Origin: Quillaja saponaria
Taxonomy: Eukaryota > Streptophyta > Magnoliopsida > Fabales > Quillajaceae
Length of the DNA: 64,000 nucleotides
Reading direction: 5' to 3'
Assembly (NCBI GenBank): GCA_029379385.1
Contig: CM055607.1
Location: 13,578,001 to 13,642,000, forward strand
Positions 1 through 11,800 of the stretch are shown piece by piece. Made by a program: the position numbers and the translations under genes. The notes below the pieces were generated by a model. That model saw only the letters and a program-made list of their open reading frames with translations. It ran no database searches and had not been told where the DNA came from. The first letter of the stretch is position 1, and every line of letters starts with the position of its first letter.

Positions 1-259
1 GTTAGTTTAATTTGTTATGGACAAAGAAACTTTTTAGTTAGTATTATTATAATGTAATATTAACTTATGATAGTTATGAATCTAAGCAACTGTTATTACT
101 CTTGTTTCAGTTTTAAATATTAGTTTATTAATTTTTTGGCTGGAATCTTGTTGCCTTTTTTATGAATATAGTCTTCTCAATTCTTTTTTTTGAATATGGT
201 TTTGAATTATTGAATCTGGTTGCCTTTTTAGATGAATTTATTTTGTTTTGTTACGTAGA

Positions 260-2618
260 TGGATGATAGTGAATTTGGTGATGATTAAGCTCCAGAAGAT
301 AATGTGATTGCACTTGATGAAAGTGAGAAAGATATGGACAATGTGGGTGTGGTTACTACAACTGATGGGGAAAAAGAGAGTAAAGAAAGTTAAAAAGGCA
401 CTTTAAAGAAAAGGAAGACACAACAAGCTTCCAGCTCTACTCTAAGCAGCTTGCAAATGCAAAGATTGAGGGTAAGGTACGAAACCAAATCAACAACTCT
501 TGGGTGTGAGAGTATTATACATGTGTTGAGGGAAATCTGGCATTACACGTAGGTCTAGGTGTAATTTTTGTGGTGTCACTTATGCAAGTCACAGAAAAAA
601 CAATGGTATATTTAATTTAGTCGGCCACCTAAAGTTTAAGTGTAAGAAGTTTCCTAAACACCTCCTACCTAATTAGGATGCATCTCAATCTGTTTTACAA
701 TTTCAACCTATTATTAAAGAAGAACTAGGAGCGAAGGGGTTGAATCAAAGGTTGAATGCAGTAAGTGACAAATTTAATGAAAAGGCTTATAAGGAAGCAT
801 TAGTTAAGTACATTATAATTGATGAGCTTCCCTTTAGGCATGTTAAGGGTGAGAGTTTTAGATTATTTGTAAATACAATCTGTCCCAAAATGAAAATTTC
901 TTATAGATTTACTGTTGTGATGGATATTCTTAGATTGTATTGCTCTGGAAACTTAAATTGAAGAAGTGGCTAGTGAACAATAAGCAGAGAGTGTTATTTA
1001 CAACTGATTGTTGGATTTCTGTCCAAAATCAAAGTTACTTGTGTATGACTTGCCACTTTGTAAATGACAAATGAAAATTGCGAAAAAGAATTCTAAATTT
1101 TTGTCCGGTTATTGATCATAAGGGAGAGACTATAGGAAAAATCATTGAAAAGTGTTTATTGGCTTGAGGGATTGATAGGGTTTTTTGTGTGACAGTGGAT
1201 AATGCATCTGCAAATGATGCTGGTGTTGAATATCTAAGAACTAACGTGAATGATTGTAATAAGAGTGTTTTGCAAGGTCACTTAATACACTTAGTTGTTG
1301 TGCACACATTTTAAACTTGATAGTCATTGATGGTCTGAAAGATATTGATCTATTTGTCTACAAAATCAAAATTGCTATTAAGTATGTGAAGGCCTTACCT
1401 TCTAGGTTTCTAAGGTGTATAGAGTTAGTTAAGTTAACCACTAAAACATTGCCGATGTTAGATGTTCTAACAAGGTGGAATTCCACTTATTTAATATTGG
1501 ATTCAGCCCTCAAGTGTCAAAAAGCATTCACTAGATTACAAGAACAAGATCCAATGTATGTTGCTCAGTTTACAACTAATAAAAAGTTTGAAGCATTTGA
1601 TCCAGAGCTTAGGACACCTCCTATTGACGAAGATTAGGATATAGTAAGTGTGTATGTGAAGTTTTTAAAGATTTTCTTTGATGTCACAAACAAAATTTCT
1701 GGTTCAATTATGTCACCTCAAATATTTATTTTCATTATTGTCGTACTATTCTTAGTAAGATACATTTGTGGTGTGGGGATAGAAAGAATGATACCCCTCT
1801 TAAAAGGATGACATAAAGGATAAAGTTAAAGCATGATAAGTATTTGGGTGATCTTGATAATATAAACCATGAGCACTTTATTGGGGTGGTGCTTGACCCA
1901 AGATATGAAATTTATAAAAAAAGGGTTTGAAATTTGTTTGGGATTATGAAAGTTGAAGAATTGGAGGGTAAAGGCAACTTTTGTGATGTTATACGATCCT
2001 TATTGTATATTTGAACAAAATGTCACTGACCTTAATGGTGGGGTTTCTTCACCAAGTAATAAAGTTGTACCTTCTAGTGTTGTAGAAGATAAGTTAGATT
2101 AGTTTGCTTTGGAATTTATAAGAGAACTCAACCAAGAAGAGTCCATGACAAAAAAGTCTGAAATTGATAGGTATTTGATGAAGTCACATGAGGTAATATT
2201 TGATACATTTCACATCTTGGATTGGTGAAAAGTGAATTCTTCCAAGTATAAAGTATTGTCCAACCTTGCAAAGGATATTTTTGGTGTTCCAATTACAACG
2301 GTCCCATCAGAGTCAACATTCTCTATCAGGGGTCGAGTTCTTGATTATTATAGAAGTTCGTTGACTACAAATACTGTGGAAGCACTCATTTGTATACAAA
2401 ATTGGCTGAGATGCACAATTATACCATTGGATGTGGAAGAGCCAAGTGAAGACTTTAAGAAAATAGAATTAGGTAATCTATACTTTTATGTTATAATTCA
2501 AAATTCTTTATTTCAATCTAAATATTTATTTACTTTTGTTTTGTTTAATGGTCTTGTTATTAATTCTACAAAACTAGATATGCCATTGAGTAATGATGGA
2601 AGAGCAGACTTGACTTGA
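260..2618 (+). pseudogene. hAT transposase pseudogene (BED finger, RICESLEEPER/Tam3 type)
   Basis: Broken hAT transposase. A BED-type zinc finger is readable at 551-650, with Cys codons at 560 and 569, His at 626 and Cys at 641. The following stretch to 961 stays open. Positions 965-1310 read as the start of the catalytic domain (TTDCWIS, then VTVDNASAND), and 1440-1500 gives the hAT hallmark DVLTRWNSTYL. Positions 2232-2480 give the C-terminal dimerisation region (LAKDIFGVPITTVPSESTFS). These pieces lie in different frames and are split by in-frame stops (for example 286, 961 and 1637), so no intact transposase can be made. The ATG at 260 is only a plausible original start. Confidence 0.85.
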
Positions 2619-2689
2619 ACTCTTAAAGTGTGCTCACTATTTTATTGCTGCATGTTCTTGATTGCTGGCAGGTCTGACTTTTATTATTT

Positions 2690-2890
2690 TTTGCAATTTC
2701 TGCAATTCTCGTATTTTTACATTTCCTGCATTTACTATATATTGTTGATATATTTTCTACATATTGGTACTGCATTTTTTGTCTTTACTGCATATTGTTG
2801 CTACATTTTTTGCATTTACTATATATTGTTGCTACATTTTCTGCATTTGCATATTATTGTTGCATTTTTCGCATTACTACATATTGAATG
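2690..2890. repeat. Degenerate short tandem repeat downstream of hAT coding region
   Basis: Four to five imperfect copies of a roughly 40-base, T-rich unit built around TGCATTTACTATATATTGTT follow the transposase remnant. Copies differ by substitutions and small indels. The repeat lies between the coding part and the terminal AACCGA block, so it is probably internal to the hAT element. Confidence 0.6.
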
Positions 2891-3639
2891 CTTCAGCTAA
2901 CTTTTCTTAGTATTATAGTTTTTTGCTCTGTTCTCGATTGTTTTTATGCCTTGGTCATGATGTTTGTGTATTTTATTGATAGGGTTGTAGGCTTGTAGCT
3001 ATGTAAATGTTGGAAGTTTTAATTGCTGCCTTTTGTTGCTTGCTGGTTGCAGCACATTTTAAACTTTAGCACTTGTGTTTTATTGCTTTTCTTTTTATAG
3101 TTTTTTTATATATTAAGAATTCTACTTGTTAGATAATTTTAATTTGTAATCCCTTAATCTCTCATTCATTTCCATGAATCACAAATTCATTGATTTAGAG
3201 TTTGAAACTACTACTAGATGTTTACATGTTTGTATAACTTATGTTAGTTTATATTAGTTTATAGGTTTATGTAACTTGATTCTGAATTTGATAGTCTTAC
3301 AATTTAATATTTTCAGGTTATTGGAAATTTGAATTTGGAATGATTGATATGATGAAAAATTGGAAATGTTAGTTTAGTTATTTTATTTAATTAAGGTTTA
3401 CTGAATTATTAATGATAAAAAATAGTAGTTTAGTTTATGAAATTCTGCTTCTAGGAATATTAATTTTTACAATATTATAGGCTTCAATATTAATTTTGAG
3501 GCCTTTGTTTAATTTTATTTTAGGCCTTAAAACTATGTTTTAGGCTTTAATATTGATTTTTAGTTTAATTTTTATGATATTGGGCCTAAAACATGGTTTG
3601 AACTGTGAAAATAAGGTATTAGGTCAGCCCATTAAAAAG

Positions 3640-3785
3640 CCCACTGTCAAACCGAAAATCTACCGACCCGATTACCACAAACCGAAAATAAATCGAATGT
3701 TTGAAATTGAAAACTAACCTAAATCGGTTAACTCTTTGTTGGAGATTTCAGTAAACCGAAATGCTCGGTTCAATCATGAATAGGC
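3640..3785. repeat. hAT subterminal AACCGA repeats and probable right terminus
   Basis: The motifs AAACCGAAAA, ACAAACCGAAAA, AATCGG, TAAACCGAAA and CTCGGTTCA are packed into about 140 bases that are otherwise plain AT-rich DNA. Arrays of such short motifs next to the end are transposase-binding regions in well-studied plant hAT elements. The function here is inferred from that family knowledge. Confidence 0.55.
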
Positions 3786-3870
3786 CCAAACACTAATTTT
3801 ATCAATATCTATTATAGTCAATTTAAATATTTGAAGTAGCTTATAATGAATTTATCAAACACTAATTTTT

Positions 3871-3982
3871 AGTTTCTACTTATTGAGAGAAGTTTTTGTT
3901 GTAACTTTTTAAAAGCAATTATAAAAGAACCATGAGAGCACAATACATCTCAAAAAGTCACAACATTATCAAACCAAGCTTA
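3871..3982. repeat. MITE-like fragment, copy 1
   Basis: Runs from AGTTTCTACTTATTGAGAG to ACCAAACCAAGC-like sequence (AAACCAAGCTT). It is a diverged direct copy of 4245-4381, with the same order of motifs: TTATTGAGAG, TTTAAAAGCAA, AGCACAA, CATCTC and ACCAAACCAAG. The superfamily cannot be assigned, because no clean TIR/TSD pair was found. Confidence 0.5.
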
Positions 3983-4244
3983 AAAGCATCACTTGGAGTA
4001 CTTCCAAAAGCATTCACGACTTTCTTAAAAACAGTAGAAGAAACACAACTAAAAAAAAATTTAACCAAACAATATTTAGGTGTTATAACTTTTTAAAAGT
4101 CAAAGCACTTTCTTGAAAAGTATTACCAAACTCAGGGAATACTTTTAGAAGTTGGTTTATGCTATCAAATTTTTTAAAAAAATAATATAACCTTAATTTG
4201 TAACCAAAAAAAGCCACAACATTACCAAATTAAGCCTAATTTTG

Positions 4245-4381
4245 TGGTTTCTATTTATTGAGAGCAGATTTTATATTATTTTACTAAGCACTACTATTGT
4301 GACTATTTAAAAGCAACTCTAAGAGAACTAGAAAAGCACAACACCTCTTAAAAAATCATAATATTACCAAACCAAGTCTAA
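4245..4381. repeat. MITE-like fragment, copy 2
   Basis: Diverged direct copy of 3871-3982, running from GGTTTCTATTTATTGAGAG to ATTACCAAACCAAGTCTAA. It carries a longer middle part than copy 1. Many plant MITEs end in a similar TTTGGTAAT-type sequence, so this may be an eroded pair of such elements. Confidence 0.5.
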
Positions 4382-7300
4382 GTATCGTGATTAAAAAATA
4401 AAAATTCTTCTAGTAATTATTTCAAAATTTGAATTTGTTTACTTCTACAAGATTTTCTGTTTTTAAAATTTTAAATTTGAATTTGTTAGTTGAGTTGTAT
4501 TAATTAAAATCGTGTAGTTCCTATTTATAACTAGTTTATTACACATGTGTCGTTACACATGAGCCATATTTATATGACTTTTAAATTATGGATAATTTGT
4601 ATTAAAAAAATAATAAAAACCTTAAGTTATGCATATATTTTTAATATTTTATTTATGTTAATCAACAAAAATATATATGGCATACCATAAGATTTTTATG
4701 CCATAAAATAAAGTAAGATTGAGAGTTTAATATGGCGTTAAATTATAGATAATTTAATTTTTTTATTTTCTTTTTGCCAAAGATAGATATATATTTCTCA
4801 TTAATTAAGAGAATGATACAAAGAAAGCTCATGTTCTTATTTCGTTATATTTACCATCACACACATATTACATTTCATTGCTTTCAGCAGTTATAACAAA
4901 CTTATTGCCTCTAAATGATCCCAAAACATGACTTGAAATTAAAAAGGCGATCTCATTTTTTTTCTTTAAAATCAATTAATTTCTCTCATATATTAAATTT
5001 ATAAATATTGTGTTGCTTTCTTATTTAATCTTTATAAAGAAAAACAATTAATGGCATACATGTATACTATGTTGTTAAGTTATTTTTTCAAAATATTTCG
5101 CCGAAACAAAATAACTCAAATATAATTGAAAATTTTTCAAAATGAAAAACAAAAAAAACTTTACCATAACAAAAAAAAAAGAAAAAAAGAACAAGAACTT
5201 ATGTAATATAGTAGAGTTGAAAATTAATCAAGAGGTACTTTTTGGTGAACCATTAAAAAATATTCAAAATGTTATGCAAGTATAATCATATTCCTAGAAA
5301 TCATCAAAAACACAAATATGATATTGAATTACTTTAATTTATGCAATAAAATAACATGAGATGAAGTATTTAATATGGTATTAAATTATAGATGACTTGT
5401 TAAATATAAAAAAATTAATAATATAAATAAAAAAAGCAACTACAATCCAATGTGATACTATATATCATCTTCTTTCTCTTTTGAGTTGAAACTTTTTTTT
5501 GACTATTAAAATTTATGGCATCATTCTCTTTGTGATATATGACAATGTCTTCAATCCCTTGGTAGCTTAATATATAACCAGCTAGCACTAAGAGAACAGG
5601 TTGTTTTTATAATTGTATGAATAAAATCTTCAATGAGAATTTGTTTTACATTAAGATTGTAATTAATTAGTCCAGAAATTCTCACACAACATTTGAAAAC
5701 TGATTTAACAAAATATGAAACTAACTATATGATAGTGGGATAATATAATCATATGGACTCCCACAATGAAAAAGAAAGACTTTTATAATTAAACAACTCT
5801 TAACAAAAAAAATACACTTCCAAATAAATCTATATTCTCTTAGATTAGGAGAGATCTTTTCCAATTTAAATTAATTGAACAAACAAATTAAAAGAATATA
5901 TTGCTAAAAATATACCACTCACATACCAGCACACATAAATTCAAACTCAAACAATTATTTTTAAAAACATCTCCTAAGGAACTTGGCTTTTTTATCCATA
6001 AAAAACGATTGTTAACAAGATAAATTTAATAAAAAGAGTTTTTCTACAAACAATTCATCTTTTTAATTAAGAATTTAAAAAAATGATAAAATAATGTCCC
6101 ACTTTCTCATACACAAAAACCCTCCTTATCCTTTCTTCTTGCCCTAACATTCATTACTGACCTACTCTAATTATAAAAATAAATAATAAAACTCCCTCCT
6201 CTTATGTTACCAGTTTAACTAGAAAGGAGAAAAAAAAAAAAAGAATTTATGAACACCTAGATCTCCCACGTTTCTATATTTGAAGTAATACATTTAAATT
6301 TAGTATCTTCAATCGTCAATAAATATTAGGAGTGAAAAATAAAAATAAGAATACAAATTTGATAATTGTTTGATGGAAATTCATTTTTATAAAACAATTC
6401 AAATTATATGCACCGTAATAAAAATACTTTGTTTCTTTTTTTTTAGTTTGTTATCAAACTCAATTACTCAATTTAGTTAAAGATGGAAAGTATGTAGTAT
6501 TTGACACTTTAACCTCACCCTTATGTCTTTGATCCATTTTATGGTTTAGTTTTACTAAATTAAACTTGGAGTTTACTTTGATAATATACGCTGGGACAGA
6601 AAATTTATGAGAATTACCACGAGGCCAACTTTTGGGATTTGCAGAGAACATATTCGATTATATTATATATGCACAATACGAGCATAGAAACAATAAGAAA
6701 TATAATACATTTATTATATTTATGGTTAAATTTTATCCAAAAAACAATAGTGTAAAAGAAATTGTTTCTTTATTATGAATACCATAAGAAAATAATATAT
6801 ACATATTTTTATCTCCTTTTTATTCCTTTATATAAAAAAAAACATCATCATTTTTATTATTATTATTTTATTTGTTTTAACAAGTTCAAAGTGAAAATAA
6901 TATGAATTAGTAATCTTAGCACAGGTGAGATAAGAGTTATTTTATTATAGTGTTCATAATAGACCTTTAAATGGATATATTACTTAATTTGCCAAAAACA
7001 TGTTTGGTTTTCTCAACATTTTCTTTTAACAACAAACTTGAAAGTTTGAATTTATTGAATTTTAAAGAGCACTAGCCTCGTCAGACACACATATATACGT
7101 GCTCGTAGACATTTTCTAATTTTTAATGATTATTTATATCCGTATGCTCAAAGGCTTGGTTTATTTTAAAATAAATATGTAAGTGTCTAAATTTTTAGGG
7201 CATACTCTTATATGAGTGTGTAAATTTTTTTTCAGGTGAACTTATTTATCAGCATGTAAGTTCTAGAGCATATAAACTCTTTATATATGCAGCATATATT

Positions 7301-7737
7301 TTCTTGTTAAAAAAATTAAGAGTTTGTGCAACTATATAATTTATACACGGTGATAAGTAGTCTATGAGCACATGTATATGCACGTGTGATAGGGACTACT
7401 TATTAAAATGTTATAACTATTTCAAAAATTTATGTCGATCTTTTTATTTCATTATATGGGAATAATCTGCACAAAGGAATCAATATATTTTACTATATTA
7501 TTATTAATACCATTGACAAAGCATATTATTAATTTATTGTCGTGAGAAATCAAATTGTGGAGTACTTGATGACTTGTTGGATTTTATATGGGCAATTTTT
7601 TTTTCCTTTCCAAATTTGAATAAAACAATCAATATTCTTCAAAAAGAAGTTAGATTGCGATCCATGTAACCCTTTTCATATTTCATATGCTATTAGTTCC
7701 AATTTATATTATTATTTTACTTTCAATGGTTATTCTT

Positions 7738-8450
7738 AAGGTGTAATCGAACTGAACTTAAGTTAAATTTGACTCAGTTAATTAAGTTTTTAGATAACAT
7801 TAAACTTAACTCGCATTACATGAAACACGCTTGAGATCTCATTAATTATTTGTGCTCATGCTCGACTAGCCAATTCATAGGCAAGCTCGAGCTTACTTGT
7901 ATTCGCTTGAAGCTCTCTAAGAGCTTGACAACTACCCAAGATTGATCTCGATTTGTCATTTTTTAGGTAGGATCGAGGATCTCGATTTGTTATTTTAGTT
8001 TGGTTCGACTAGTATTCACTTGAAACTCGCTCAGAGCTCATAAACTATCTAGATTCAAGCTCTATTTACAAGTTTTAAAACATGCTTGGCTCTCTTGCTT
8101 GTTTGAAACTTGTGAACCCAAACTCGTTAAGAGATAATAAATGATTGAGGATTAAGCTCATCTTGTGCTCATGAGCCGTGTCAAATAGGTTCACATCAAA
8201 TCACAAAAAATATTGTTCTTATTTGATATTATTTCAAGTCATTTTATAATAATAATTTATTTTAAAAATATACTAATTTAAATATTTTTACAAATAACAA
8301 ATACGAATATATATTGAATTATATAAAACGAATGGAATGCCTCATGAGCTTAACTACAAGTTGAGTTTTGTAAAATTTAAAATTGGCTAATGTTAGATAT
8401 TAATGAAACTCAATTGTAACAAGTAAACTCACAAACTGGTAGACACCCTT
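7738..8450. mobile_element. Possible non-autonomous hAT-like element (AAGGTGT ends)
   Basis: Begins TTAAGGTGTAATCGAAC and ends CTGGTAGACACCCTTGA, so the termini AAGGTGT and ACACCCTT form a short imperfect inverted repeat. The interior is rich in GCTCGA/GAGCTC-like words (7850-8200), as in the common plant hAT-type non-autonomous elements that begin GGGTGTAA. No open frame is present. I could not find a convincing 8-bp TSD, so the boundaries are tentative. Confidence 0.4.
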
Positions 8451-8690
8451 GAACTCACTAACAAACAACTAACAAAATCCCCAATTTATTTATTTATTTT
8501 TTTAGAAAAAGAAAAGATAAACAAGGGAAAAAAAAAAAAACCCTAGAATCCTTTAAGTGACAAAATTGCCCTTAAAGTGACAAATTTTTTAGCGCCTGCC
8601 AGCTAATGAGCCTCATAAGATTACGCATTTACGTACAGCTAATACACACTAGCGAAAATTAAGACTTCCATTTCTAAATCTCAACAAAAT

Positions 8691-8767
8691 CCTCAGTCTC
8701 TTCTCTTCTCTTTCCTCTGTCTCTTTCTCCCTCCTCCTCTCTCTCTCCTCGCTCGCTCTGTCTGTCT
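8691..8767 (+). promoter_or_regulatory. CT-rich 5' leader of the gene starting at 8875
   Basis: A pyrimidine tract dominated by CTCT and TCTTC words lies about 110-180 bases upstream of the start codon. CT-rich leaders are common in plant 5'UTRs and core promoters. The transcription start is not visible. Confidence 0.45.
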
Positions 8768-8874
8768 TACACCTGCGCACAACCAAACAGGAACATTCGA
8801 TTGTTTCAAATGTAGATGTACACTCACGCGATTCAAATTTCACACTGAGCTTCAATAACTGTCTCTTTGAACAA

Positions 8875-11800
8875 ATGTCTTCCACCTTTAGTCCCTCCCG
8901 TAGCCCAGGAAGTTCGAGGCTACAGCTGGTTGGTGTTGGAGGTTTATCGAGGTTGAGATCTTCGTCGTTGAAGAAACCCCCAGAGCCTTTGCGTCGAGCT
9001 GTGGCCGATTGTCTCTCATCTCCTTCAGCCAGTTCCCATCATGGCTGCCCCTCCTCGACTATTACTAACGAAGCTTCGAGGACTCTCCAGGTCTGTAATT
9101 TTTGTTGCTTCAAATTTGGCACTTAAAAGATATTGGCTTTTTCTTAGATCTTAAAAAATGGTGTCTGAGGTCCTAAATTTGGGCATTGGAATCTGAGTTT
9201 TACTGTGCCTTCACGTGTGATTTTTCAATTCAGCGGGGTTTGATTTATTGGGATTTTTGAGTTTAAGATTTGTGTTATGTTTTGTCTCTGTAGAAAAAAA
9301 TAGTGAAGAAAAAGAAACAGAAAAATTAGATAAAATTCAGGTTTTTTTGGTCCTTTATTGTCGCTTTTCTATAATGTGAGAACTTTTCTGAAATACACTT
9401 GCCTGGCGGGTTCATACTTTTGTACTCTATGATGCCAAGCAGTGGAGTCATTCATGCAGGAAAATGTAACGGTTTAAACTTTAAGAAAAATTTTGATTTT
9501 TCTTAGCTTCTTACATCTCTCAACTGGGTACAGTTTTAGTGTAAAAATGTTAGATGGGATATCATAGTGAAATTGGGTTACACTTTTGTACGGTTTTAAA
9601 TCACCTGTAAGTTTCTGAAAGTCAGTTAATAACCATTAGCTAGTTTTTCCCCTGTTCTTCGCAAGTTTGTCTTGGAAGGAATTTCTTTTGTGGTATTCCT
9701 AATCTGAATAGAAGTTGCTTCTTCAATTATCTGGTGACAAATTTTTCAGTTATATTAAATTTCTGTTTCCTTTAGAAAGTCTAAGAAAGTATTAGAATAC
9801 AATTGGTTTACCGAATAGTTTCCATATGTTGTGAAAATGATAAATAAATTTTATTGCATTGTTTCCTGTGAGGAATAAGTTTCTTGTAGGTGTCAAGTTT
9901 GCATGGATTGAATATGCAACAATGCTATGCACTGCATTCCTGAATTTCTCTTATCGGGCTTATGTGGTTGGGAATAGAACTGAATGTATTAGACTTTCCT
10001 CTGATTTGGTAAATTCCATAGTTATCTTGCCTTGAAGCATCTCTGGCATTCCATAGTTGAAGTTACCTGACTTATTCTGACAAACCTTTAATTAATTGCA
10101 CTATCTGGAATTTTGGATGCTTGTCATCATTTAGCGTTTGGGCGTTTCCTATGACCCAAAAACCGTTTGGTTGTCAACTACCATACTATCATGTCATGAT
10201 ACTCTTATCTGTAAGTTTTATTCCAAATATCACAAGTCAAATATACTGTTGGCAGGACTATCTGGCAGCCTTTGCAACAACTGACTTGGCTTATAGTGTG
10301 ATTTTAGAACACACAATTGCCGAGAGGGAGCGCAGGTAATTACATTAGTTGCTTTTTTTTACAATGAGTATTGTTGTCATTTCTTGAATTTGCAGCACTC
10401 AACACTATTGTGTAGTTACCTTAAAATATTGGAAACTGTATCTTGAAGCAATAAGTTTTGTATGAAATTAAGATGATATGGATTTCTTAGTGCCTTGCAT
10501 ATGGTTTTGTTTGTTTCTAAGGCACAAAATGTGATTGAACTTATTAGGAATATAATATTATTATATTGTGTAGTCCCACATTGTTTAGATGTGGAAGTCT
10601 ATGTTTTATTATTTACTATAAATAAAGCTTATGGGTGTAGGCTTTGAGATATCAATCAAGGCCACAATCCTTTCCTTCTTCTATTTTATTTAACATAGTA
10701 TCAGAGCAGGTTTGAAACCCAAGCCCAATCTTGGCCCGATTTTGAAAAGAACCCTAATCTTCTCTTTCTTTTATCTAGCCGCCACATGAAGAAAAAGAAG
10801 AAAAAAAAAGAAAAAGGGCTTTGCCTCCAGCTATCATTAAACCTAGTTGTTTCTTCCATTCACGCCTCATTCCAGCGTGTCTCTCTATTGTTGCTGCGTT
10901 TCATTCCAGCATGTCTCTCTACTGCTGCGTTTCATTCCAGCAATACGATTATTATTCATCGGGGTACTGTTCATCGGTATGTCTATCTCTGAAAAAATTG
11001 AAATCGCCAATTCACTTGAAGTTTCACCATCTAAAGACGGTTCATCCCCTTTTCTTTTCAAGCCTATTTAGGGTTTGACGGCTCAAAGAGTTTGACAGCT
11101 CAACAGTATCTTCATGAACTTCCCGTTGTGTCTCTTTCCAACGGTGCTCCTTTTATTTTTCTGAAAAATCCCGTTGTTTGTTTTTTCAACTGTGCTCTTT
11201 TTATTTTTCTGGAAAATCTGGCTGTGTCTCTTTCCAGCTAACACGAGTACTATTCATGGGTACCAGTATGTTCATCAAACGGATTGAAGCTTCACCTAGA
11301 TTGTTGTAAGTAAAGGGGAGTGTTGAGATTGGTAATTGAGTTTTATTTGTACAAGATTGAGCATTATAAGCTCCATCTTGAGGGGGAGTATTAGGAATAT
11401 AATATTATTATATTGTGTAGTCCCACATTGTTTAGATGTGGAAGTATATGTTTTATTATTTACTATAAATAAAGCTTATGGGTGTAGGCTTTGAGATATC
11501 AATCAAGGCCACAATCCTTTCCTTCTTCTATTTTATTTAACATGGTATATATTCCTAATAGAACTAAATATTGTTGGAATAAGGCTAAGAATGTGTGTAC
11601 CCCGAGTAATCAAGTATCTGGAAGTCTCAAGAGCATAATTTATCATAATTATTTCTAAAATAAATGGTTGTCCAATTACTGAGATGACTGTTGTCTGGTT
11701 GCTATATACTCGTATGACTAGGACACTAATATGCACATACATTTGGTGAAGATGCTACAATTGTACAATGGTGACTTATTGTTCAGTTTAAATCGCTATC

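Larger units (their letters stand above)
1..3785 (+). mobile_element. Degenerate hAT DNA transposon, 5' end outside window
   Basis: The coding relic (about 260-2620) and the downstream terminal region appear to belong to one hAT-superfamily element. Around 3640-3785 the short motif AACCGA or its complement CGGTT recurs at least five times, and the block closes with CGGTTCAATCATGAATAGGCCCA-like sequence. Subterminal repeats of this kind, followed by a short TIR, are typical of plant hAT elements. The left end and its TIR lie before position 1, so the TSD cannot be checked. The coding part is dead, so the element is immobile unless helped in trans. The right boundary is approximate. Confidence 0.6.
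3790..7737. other. AT-rich intergenic DNA without recognisable genes
   Basis: Very AT-rich sequence with no credible exon or RNA gene on either strand. The only structure I see is the pair of diverged direct copies at 3871-3982 and 4245-4381, listed separately, and short homopolymer runs. The small open frame at 6460-6651 (-) resembles nothing I know. Confidence 0.6.
10542..11560 (+). mobile_element. Young non-autonomous LTR retroelement (TRIM-like) in intron 2
   Basis: Two direct repeats, 10542-10695 and 11389-11560, flank a 0.7-kb interior that codes for nothing recognisable. A 5-bp TSD, GAACT, sits at 10537-10541 and 11561-11565. The element ends are a 13-bp inverted repeat, TATTAGGAATATA/TATATTCCTAATA. 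A primer-binding site like that for initiator Met-tRNA (TAGTATCAGAGC, 10696-10707) follows the first LTR, and a purine tract (TTGAGGGGGAG, 11378-11388) precedes the second. Over the 154 shared bases the LTRs differ at one position, so the insertion is recent. At 1.0 kb it is larger than classic TRIMs but has the same design. It lies on the sense strand of the host gene. Confidence 0.92.

Noticed and set aside
2628..2900. 90-codon, Phe/Tyr-rich frame resembling a membrane protein
   Set aside because: It is produced by the T-rich degenerate tandem repeat and not by coding sequence.
10786..11078. Three overlapping + strand frames inside the intron 2 LTR element
   Set aside because: They are generated by short tandem repeats in the element interior and match no gag or pol domain.
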